Positions 56,390 to 64,000 of a stretch of 64,000 bases of DNA are shown here, piece by piece. The stretch's first letter is position 1. Each line of letters starts with the position of its first letter. This stretch comes from Sepiola atlantica (Eukaryota; Mollusca; Cephalopoda; Sepiida; Sepiolidae). The stretch covers positions 51,667,148-51,731,147 of the forward strand of contig OY744525.1 in assembly GCA_963556195.1 (NCBI GenBank), in the 5' to 3' direction. The notes under the pieces are model-generated. The model searched no databases. It was not told the origin of the DNA and saw only the letters and a list, made by a program, of their open reading frames with translations. A program made the translations under genes and the position numbers.

Positions 56390-57031
56390 ATGGCTGAAAA
56401 CGGAGAAATTGTCGACGCAAACCCCAAGACCGAGTTGGAAATATTACAGCAACAATGCAACCAAGTAACGGACGATTCCCTGGAATCGACCAGGAGAATG
56501 TTGACCATGTGCGAAGAGAGCAAAGAAGCGGGTATACAGACCCTGGTCAACTTGGACGAACAAGGGGAACAGTTGGATCGCATCGAAGAGGGCCTCGATC
56601 AAATCAACCAGGACATGAGGGATGCGGAAAAGAATCTGGAAGGGATGGAGAAATGTTGCGGCCTGTGTGTGTTGCCCTGGAAAAAGGCGAAGTCGTTTGA
56701 AAAGAGCGGAGATTATGCGAACGCCTGGAAGAAGGATGACGACGGCCCCACCAACACGAACGGACCTCGGGTCACGGTCGGTGACCAGATGGGTCCCATG
56801 GGCGGGTATGTCACCCGCATCACGAACGACGCCCGTGAGGACGAGATGGAGGACAACATGAAAGAGGTGAGCGGTATGATCGGAAATCTGAGGAACATGG
56901 CCATCGATATGGGTAACGAGATCCAGTCCCAGAACAGGCAGGTTGACCGGATCCAACAAAAGGCCGAATCCAACGAGGTTCGTATCGACGAGGCCAACAA
57001 GCGGGCCACCAAATTACTCAAGGATGCTTAA
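56390..57031 (+). CDS. SNAP25: SNAP-25 synaptosomal-associated protein, single-exon reading frame, complete
   Basis: SNAP-25 is the plasma-membrane Qb/Qc-SNARE that pairs with syntaxin and synaptobrevin for synaptic and neurosecretory exocytosis. The 213-residue frame is intact from an ATG in a good context (aaaaATGg) to TAA. The Qb motif covers about residues 20-85, with ionic-layer Gln58 in [19 protein letters not shown]. The membrane-binding cysteine cluster is Cys89, Cys90 and Cys93 in [13 protein letters not shown]; vertebrates have a fourth cysteine where this protein has Trp. The linker includes a GP-rich part (120-138). The Qc motif covers about 145-208, with Gln181 in [10 protein letters not shown]. 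Codon third positions are richer in G and C than the flanks. There is no intron, which is unusual for this gene: it may be an intron-poor lineage or an expressed retrocopy. The reading frame is unambiguous. Confidence 0.97.
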   Translation: MAENGEIVDANPKTELEILQQQCNQVTDDSLESTRRMLTMCEESKEAGIQTLVNLDEQGEQLDRIEEGLDQINQDMRDAEKNLEGMEKCCGLCVLPWKKAKSFEKSGDYANAWKKDDDGPTNTNGPRVTVGDQMGPMGGYVTRITNDAREDEMEDNMKEVSGMIGNLRNMAIDMGNEIQSQNRQVDRIQQKAESNEVRIDEANKRATKLLKDA

Positions 57032-57760
57032 ACAATTCGAGAGGGAGAGAGAACCGGGGCGAGAAGAAGCGAGCAAAAAAGAAAAGAAAAGAAAAAAGCT
57101 TTATCAAGAAGAAAACGTCAAAACAAATAATCGAGAAATATGGAAGGAAAGAAAAAAAAGAGAGAAAGAGAGCGCGAATGAGAGAAAAAGAGAGAAAAAA
57201 AGAAAAAGTTACAAAAAGAAAAAAAAAATACGAAAAACTTTTATTTCATTCTTTTTTTCTTAACCCTCTCCACAATCTTCTTACTCCCCCCACCCCCACC
57301 CTTTCAAGTTTTGTTTTTATCTGAAAAAAAAAAAAAATTGCTGCAGAATTACTTTAATTTTAATTATTTTTAAGCAAGGGGAAAAGAAGTGTTTATATAT
57401 ATATTTTTTTTAAATTACTTTATTTAATATTTTCTTCTTAAGTTGAAAGAAGGTCTTCTGAAAAAAAAAAGAAAAGAATATATATGCCGTTCATATTCTT
57501 CGCCATCCGTAGGTACAATGTTGTCTTGTGAGCTTAGTGTGTCCCCCTCGTGTATATCAGATAATCATAATAATTTCCCTTTAGAAAACGCCCCCCCCCC
57601 CCACACAGTATTTGTTGTTCTTCCGCATCGGAATTTATTACCCCTACCCCGATCTCGCACGACAGATACGCGATCGAAAAATGCTGTTTTCTTTTGGTTG
57701 AAAAGCAACAGCAACAAAAGAACCATAATACTTGGCCAAGACAGAAATTAATTGGTATCT
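57032..57760 (+). other. SNAP25 3' UTR or downstream region
   Basis: Directly after the stop is a purine-rich stretch of about 200 bp (GAGA/AAGAAA), then pyrimidine-rich DNA and an A tract at about 57325-57338. If the gene were a retrocopy, such an A tract could be its tail, but there is no visible flanking duplication. Confidence 0.4.
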
Positions 57761-57766
57761 GCCAAT

Positions 57767-57916
57767 TTTAAAGGCTTCAAAATTACTTTCGAATGTCGAA
57801 GAGTACAGAGGTAAACAGAAGCGGCCATTTTAATACTGAGAAGAAAAAAAAGATGGCTGTCACGATGTTTATTTTGTGATCAGTCGAAATTCGAAAGTAA
57901 CTTTGAAGCCTTTAAA
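57767..57916. repeat. Hairpin 735 bp downstream of SNAP25 stop
   Basis: Arms 57767-57799 and 57884-57916 (33 bp each, two mismatches, no gaps) read TTTAAAGGCTTCAAAATTAC TTTCGAATGTCGA in the left arm. Loop 84 bp. It may lie in the SNAP25 3' UTR. Confidence 0.88.
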
Positions 57917-57919
57917 CTA

Positions 57920-60900
57920 TCGACTAGGAAGTAATTTATGACTATGGCTTTAAAGTTTAAAAACAAAATGGTTCAATGGGTTCATTTGTGCTCGTAAGCC
58001 AAAGAAAAACAGCATTTGTTCGACTGCGCCCCTGTTGTATTAATGAACCGTTATTTACATATCCAACCTTCTTCGTGTCATGAATCGAACGTCTTCGGAT
58101 TACTATTGAACACCTAATCCTCAGATAATTATCATTCATTGCAAACATGTTCTGAAAAAAAAAATCATACTGTTCGATTTTTAGTCGGTGGATTTAGTTT
58201 ATGTTAAGTGTAACGTAAAATGATGCCCCCCCACGCTCCCGCTCCGTCGTCGCTCGAAATTCCGAAAAGGGATTTGTAAATGTGATTTTTTTTTTGCTAA
58301 ACACCGGTTGAAAAACCCAACTCCAGGATTGGGATCATTTTACATGAAACGGAACTCCCTGACTAAAAAATTGAACAAGTATTTCTTTTTTCCCTTAAAA
58401 AAAATAAAAATAAAATATTGAAAATAAATAGACCCCCCCCCCCACATTCCAGCATATTAAAAAATGATCCTACCCCGATTAAGAACTCTTGTCATCGTTA
58501 TAATGCAGGCACAGGAAAAACGTATATTTATTTTAAAACAAAGAGAAACACATAAATTAAAAAAAATAATAATTTGAGCATTTTAACTTGGAATTTCGTT
58601 TTCATTATTGAAAAAAAAATCGGTTTATGCGAAATTCTATAAAAATTGATTTTAACTCCATTAAGAAAAGCCATTTTTGTATTTTTAAAATATATTTTTC
58701 AAGGTTTAAAAAAAATCTTATTTTTCATCTGATTAGTTTTAGAAAAAACAAAAAACAAAACATATTTTCATGTTTTTCCTCATGTGAAAAACAGTTTGGC
58801 TTTCTAATTGTAAGAATCAAAAAAATAAAAACTACGCCCCACCCCTCAAATCCCTAAAAAGTAGAAAGTCCTGCTTCAAAAGAAATTCTAGAAAATGATG
58901 AACTTAATTAATGCAAGACAATTTTAGACAATTTAATAAAAATTAACCCGCTTTTAAATTAAGTATTTTTAACTATCATTTAATTAGTAATATTTTAAAA
59001 GGTTTATCATCTTGTGGGGACATTCTGGATATGGAAGGCAAAAAAAAAATGTTGTATATTAATAATTTTATGCTTTATTTTTATTTTGTTTTACAGTTCA
59101 GAAAGGGTTAAAAAACAAACAAACAAAAAACGAAAAACAAAAAAGCCAACATCCACTGGAAGACCATTTGCAAATTTGAAATAAATTTAAAACAATAATT
59201 TAATTGGAAAATTAAGCCTACATCTTTGAGAGAGAAAAAACAAACGACAAAACACCCTCCAAAAACATCAAGAGAGCAACACAAGGAAAAACAAAACATC
59301 TTTCTTAAATATTGACAATTTATTTTAATCATTCACTTCAACGTTTACTGTGATTAATATTCTATTAAAATATATTTGAATAATTTATAAATGAAACAGG
59401 AAACAAACTTTAAAGAAAATATAAAAAAAGGTAGAAAGAATAATGATAATGTTGGAGCTTAAAATATTTTGTATACATTTTAATATTAATTGGTTAAAAT
59501 CATGTTAATTTGGATTGAACAAGAAAAATATAACTGCTTTAATTTTCAGGTTAGAAAAAAAAAAGAAGCTTTTTTTGTTGTTTAAAGAAATAGGAATAAA
59601 TTCAACAAGGAAAGAAAACACCAAAATCAAAAATGAATATATCAAACCAAAAACGGAAACAAACTGATTTTAAAATGGCGACAAAAATGGTTTAACCAAA
59701 ATTAAATTCACACTGGATTAAAATAAAGGAAAAAGAAACCGTGAAGAAAAAAAGGAAAAAAAAAAACAACTTAAATTACCAAGAAAACCAAAAGGGAATG
59801 AAAAAAAAAAAAAAGAAAGAAACCCCCAAAGGAAATTATCTTCTTCTCTTTCATCATCTACTTCTTCTTCCTCAACATCTTTTACTCCTTTCTTCTTAGA
59901 CTTCTTGGGTGTGATTTTTTGGTAGTGGAAAAAATGTTTGGGATGGATTTACCTCTTAAATAACAGGTGAGAGACTGTTTTGTTTGACTCGGCTTCATTT
60001 TTTATTCTTATAATAAAAAGAAAAAAAAAAAAAAACTTTTTTTTTTTTCATTTTTTTTCTCAATCTCCCAAAAAGGCAACCATTGCAACAGGGTTGCCGG
60101 ATTTGCCATTCATCTTTTCTTCATCTTTTTCTTATTCTTCCCTTTTGGCATCCAGAATGAGCACGACTCTCACTCTTCTCCCCGACCCTTGAGACTCATC
60201 CGATCCCTTCATACAAGATTTCAAAGACGCAGATCATCTTGTAAAACACTGAATGCTCAGCAAAGTCCAACTTTGCCCTTCATCTCCCCCCTCCCCCGAA
60301 ACGCATGCCTGCACAGGTCCAGCTCCTGCATGGTTCGTATACTTAGAGATTTCAAATTCAGCATCAGTTACTTTTTTACATTCATGCATGATCTTTTTTT
60401 TTTTTACATTAAAAATAAAAATAATAATAAGGTGGGGGGGGGAGATAAATTGAATAAGGTATTTAAAAAAAAAGGTAAAATTCCGCGTAGAAATCAACTG
60501 AAGAAATATTTCTGGATAATTTATTCACATATAAAAAAATCAAAATGAATATTTTTGAATCTTGATTTTCTATGGAGATCTTCAGAGAAGCAAAACAAAA
60601 ACACCTGATTTAAGACATTATAAACAAGCTGAAGAAGTTTATAATAAAAATGATTTCATCTTCATCAAAATAAGGATTCCTTCATTTATATTAAATTACT
60701 TAATAAACAAATATTAATTAAATAAATAATTTAATTTACTTTTTAAAAATTCTATTTGGGAAAAAAAAGCTAAACAAAAATGAAAGTAAAACGACTGCCG
60801 GATCAGTACAGTTTTGGATAACAGATTTTTTTCTTCTTTTTCTTTAGCTTGTTTAAATTATGTGTTTTTGTTTGCATCACTGTAGGAAACATGACGGATC

Positions 60901-61875
60901 AAAAATATTTTTTTCTATTGATACTATGTACCATAGGTCACGGGGGAAATTCAAATCATTTGATTTTTTCAAATGTAATAGTTTCTTCTTCTTCTTTTCA
61001 TGTCTTCAAAAGATGATGATCGAATTTCTTACTTATTACGTAAACAAAAAAGGCTTTAATTAAGCTGAAAGCTACCAGGAAGATGAAATGCAGGAGGTTT
61101 TCTTAAAAAGAAAGAGAAAAAAAACTAGTTGAAGTTGAAGTTCAACATGACCTAAAATGATGAGATGTCAGGAAGGAGAAGGAGGAGGAGAAGAAGGAGT
61201 TGTTCAAGCAACACTCTTGACTTGAACCAGCAAAAAATTTAAAAAATCGAAGCAAGATTAGTAGAATTAAAATAACAGCAAATTTGATGCATGAATAAAC
61301 ACTCAACAAATTAAAAGAAGGGAGAAGAAAAAGATTTTTTTTAAATACTGGGTATTTGTTGGGGGGGAGGGGTGAAGTTCGCAAAAGAAAGGTGGTTCAA
61401 TTCCAGTGAATGGCTGAATAAAAGAAGGTAAGTAAATAAAGTTGCCTGCCAAGAAGATGAGGATGAAAGAAAAGATGGAGTCATCAACCTGAAATTCTAC
61501 TGCAGCCTAAATTAAAAGATTGTCACTTGTTATTACAAAGTTTAATGGTTACAGGTATTATCCGTCTGTACGGCCATCTTGGTGACAAGATCAGCAGTGA
61601 GAAAAACACTTGACAATAAATGTCAGTACCACCTGCGACTTAGAAATAAAAAGAAGAACCGATGTGACAAGAATTTAAACATACAGTAATACATTAAACA
61701 GTAACTTTGGACGGATGATGATGGAGTTTGATAAAAAGGAAGTTGTGAACACAAAAAAATGGGATTCAATCTTACATACAGACTGGGTCAAGATGATGCG
61801 ACACATTTTTAGGGTTTAAGTAAATTAGAATAAATAATTAAAAAAAGTATTTTTATTCTCCAAGTGTACATATAA
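57920..61875. other. Downstream of SNAP25, no gene recognised
   Basis: A/T-rich with many purine runs (AAAGAAA) and homopolymers. Open frames at 60189-60548 and on the opposite strand overlap each other and lack family features. A long SNAP25 3' UTR could run into this stretch. Confidence 0.3.
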
Positions 61876-61879
61876 TGTC

Positions 61880-62222
61880 ATCCTTGGCCTTTTGACTAAA
61901 ATCAGAGTGTAGTATCTGTTCCGATGGATGCTACACTCTGTAAACCGGTACCGTCTTGGCCTTCGAGCCTTGATTCCGCCGGTCTGAGGGATTGTCCTGT
62001 GCAGTTCTAGGAGGTCCACCCTCCCAGATTTTGCCTTCTCACCCTTTGAGAAGGGGTTAGTTTATTGCTAATCGCCTGAGGCGCCCCTACGGGGGAATGC
62101 TGACAGGGTTACCCAGGCATTTTTTGTAAGCCAGAATGCTCTTCCTATAGGGAGCTGGCTTTTCAATCCCACTTTCCCAACCTTGTGTCAAATCTTCCTG
62201 CTGTGGAAGAGAGACAAATACA
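61880..62222 (+). mobile_element. U2-headed SINE, long type, full copy
   Basis: Begins CCTTGGCCTTTTGACTAAAA then TCAGAGTGTAGTATCTGTTC, matching U2 snRNA nt about 9-45 with roughly three changes. GTGTAG is then answered by CTACACT. The long body follows (GGTCCACCCTCCCAGATTTT, TTAGTTTATTGCTAATCGCC, GGGGGAATGCTGACAGGGTT, CCCAGGCATTTTTTG) and ends ACCTTGTGTCAAATC, GAGAGACAAATACAAAAATT. It mirrors the copy at 17832-18175 in opposite orientation. Confidence 0.9.
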
Positions 62223-62224
62223 AA

Positions 62225-62958
62225 AATTTTAAAAATAATGCCATTTTGTTTTATGTCATTTGAATAATGATCTGTCGAGTTATGAACAACTTTCGCAAAC
62301 CTCTTCAACTGTGTGAATAATAACGACACACATTTGACTGATGTCATTTTTAAAAACAAAATGGCTTCTTATGTACATTTGGAAAATAAAAATACTTTTT
62401 TCCATTATTTATTCTAATTTGCTTTTATTAAACCCTAAAAAATGTGTCGGATCATTTTGCCTCATCCTGTACAAGAGATTTCAAAGTACAGATTCAATTC
62501 AAATGCGAACTTTGAGACGATGTGCGTCATCAGTAGATGATGACGACGCATGAAAACTAGTAGATAGTTTAGTTAGACAAGCCTTTTAAGAATTAGAAAC
62601 ACATGAAAGATTTTACCAGAAATTGTTCTGTTAATAAAAAAGATTTTTTTAGCGTGTTCTTTGAATCAGCAGATTAAAAATTAGGATTTAGAATCAACAC
62701 TTTAATGAATATTAGAAGTAACTTATGTCTGAGATAATTGCAGGTTCGGTTTCCCCTCAGAGATATAATGAAATACAGTATACACAACACTACACAGACG
62801 CTTGTGTTTTGGTCATAGAACTATGTTACAAACAGAATCGCATTTGTGTAGTCATTCAGTATAGTTTATTATTATACAGTTCTACTTATGTAGTGAACAC
62901 TACTGAAAGATATTGAATCCCCTCCCCACTAAAAAATTTTTAATAAATATATTTATTA

Positions 62959-62960
<2 letters not shown>
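62225..62960. other. No gene recognised
   Basis: AT-rich. A small GATGATGACGACG stretch near 62536. Nothing else recognisable. Confidence 0.3.

Positions 62961-62992
<32 letters not shown>
62960..62992. repeat. (TA)n microsatellite
   Basis: About 30 bp of TA units. A second tract lies at 63291-63312. Confidence 0.95.
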
Positions 62993-62997
<5 letters not shown>

Positions 62998-63157
62998 CTG
63001 CCTTTGGATGACTATATAAGCTGCTCTACCCTTCTCGGGTTGAGCACTGCGCTAAGTGATATCGCTAGCTACTATTAGAGATAATGCAAAGCTCTTTGTA
63101 AAGGGAGCCCTCTCTAGTAGTCGACAATGTTTATATAAAGCATTGAGATGTCACTTG

Positions 63158-63278
63158 CCCGCCTTATAGTCGAGTGGTTGACTATAAACTAGATGGCTGT
63201 AAGTTTGATCCTGGCTTGGGGTGGGTGCTATTCTGCTATATTGAAGAGGTGTGATACAGCGAAACAGTCTGTGGATGA

Positions 63279-63290
<12 letters not shown>
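63158..63290 (+). mobile_element. tRNA-derived SINE-like element (family T3)
   Basis: CGCCTTATAGTCGAGTGGTT is an A-box-like block, and CTGTAAGTTTGATCCTGGCT about 45 bp later is a B-box-like block, as in a tRNA. TGCTATATTGAAGAGGTGTG follows and it ends in a TG/TA microsatellite tail. It differs from T1. Single copy in this window. Confidence 0.6.
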
Positions 63291-63312
<22 letters not shown>

Positions 63313-63314
63313 CA

Positions 63315-64000
63315 CACAAGTCTTTATTTTTACTACAAAAATATTTCTTTTAACCAAATATTATATATATGATATATATTTAAAATAAGATTATAAAAAA
63401 AATGGAGATTCAGTGGTTACAGAAACGTAATCGATCTCCAATTTTACAATCTTATTCTATTATGCAACTCTACAAAAGTGTATTGAGCACTATTAGATTA
63501 AATGCTAATACATATAAACTTGATATTATATTAATTTGGTTTGGGATTTAATATATATTTATATAAGATAATATATTACATATACATATCTTGTTTTAGT
63601 ATGAGTAGAGCTTGGTAGTTGTATAGAAACATACTCATAGGATCGTAGTTTAAGGGAGGGTACAAAGGAAGTTCTTTTCTTTCCAAACGTGATCTCCTAA
63701 GCGGGGAAGCTTTTGCTGAAATGACAGCCAGTATTTAAAGCTTAACTATGAAAAAGGTCGCTTCACGTTAACATCTATGGTGATAACAGCAACTGCAACT
63801 AATCTTATAACACACTGAACACCGTAGAAATAAAAGGAAATAAATATGCATTGTTGAAACGATCATGAAATTGATAGAGCCAGATAATGTGTATGGCATG
63901 ATAATCTATCCTGCTGTTTGGTTAGAAACACAAGAAATGGGTAGTCTTGTAATTTAATCTCAAAATTTAGGAATCAAAATTCTATTTTAAACTTAAGCGT
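63315..64000. other. No gene recognised to window end
   Basis: AT-rich up to about 63590, then more balanced sequence that could be an unassigned repeat. No reading frame stands out. Confidence 0.3.

Noticed and set aside
56444..56959. 171-codon frame on the - strand
   Set aside because: It is antisense to SNAP25 and follows its codon bias; no family features.
59010..59045. GGGGACATTCTGGAT followed by A tract, like the short SINE body
   Set aside because: Only about 15 bp match; too short to call a copy.
60189..60548. 119-codon frame downstream of SNAP25
   Set aside because: Overlaps frames on both strands, ends in Lys-rich low complexity, and has no family features.
1..64000. CRISPR arrays, operons, ribosome binding sites
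   Set aside because: This is animal nuclear DNA with spliceosomal introns; repeats are retroposons and microsatellites, not spaced direct repeats.

Overview
This is a eukaryotic, AT-rich, intron-rich and repeat-dense window, most likely from a lophotrochozoan animal. The cephalopod-like form of both genes and the style of the repeats suggest an octopus- or squid-like mollusc; that placement is inference, not a database result. There are no bacterial features. Two protein genes can be read with confidence. Both encode SNARE membrane-fusion proteins, both are on the + strand, and they lie about 15.5 kb apart.

YKT6 (coding 12119-40893) is a prenylated R-SNARE. Eight coding exons, all with GT-AG borders and consistent phases, join to a 198-residue protein with a longin domain, an R-SNARE motif and a C-terminal CaaX box. 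SNAP25 (56390-57031) is a Qb/Qc-SNARE. It is one uninterrupted 213-codon reading frame with both SNARE motifs and a cysteine cluster, which is unusual because animal SNAP25 genes normally have many introns. A CpG-containing, GC-box-bearing stretch at 55735-55860 is its likely promoter.

Everything else is repeats or unassigned DNA. Region 1-12100 holds a short palindrome, a decayed mariner, LINE tails and three copies of an unnamed repeat. The YKT6 introns (12.2-40.9 kb) hold: a TIR-bounded element in intron 1; a hAT element with 8-bp target duplications in intron 2; several long foldback repeats; a rearranged mariner; LINE 3' relics; a tRNA-derived SINE; and many copies of a SINE-like family whose head matches the 5' part of U2 snRNA. 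One copy (34.8-35.2 kb) has the same body but a head resembling U1 snRNA. Region 41-56 kb holds a 5S rRNA-like relic, tRNA-type SINEs, a 1.57-kb TIR element flanked by TA, and LINE fragments. Region 57-64 kb holds the SNAP25 downstream region, with a 33-bp-arm hairpin, a full-length U2-headed SINE and another tRNA-type SINE.

The most interesting signal is the snRNA-headed SINE family: about nine U2 heads, one U1 head on the shared body, a complete copy with a 16-bp target-site duplication, and a head-to-tail triplet. The number of long inverted repeats inside or near transcribed SNARE genes is the second theme, since they could form double-stranded RNA in the pre-mRNA.
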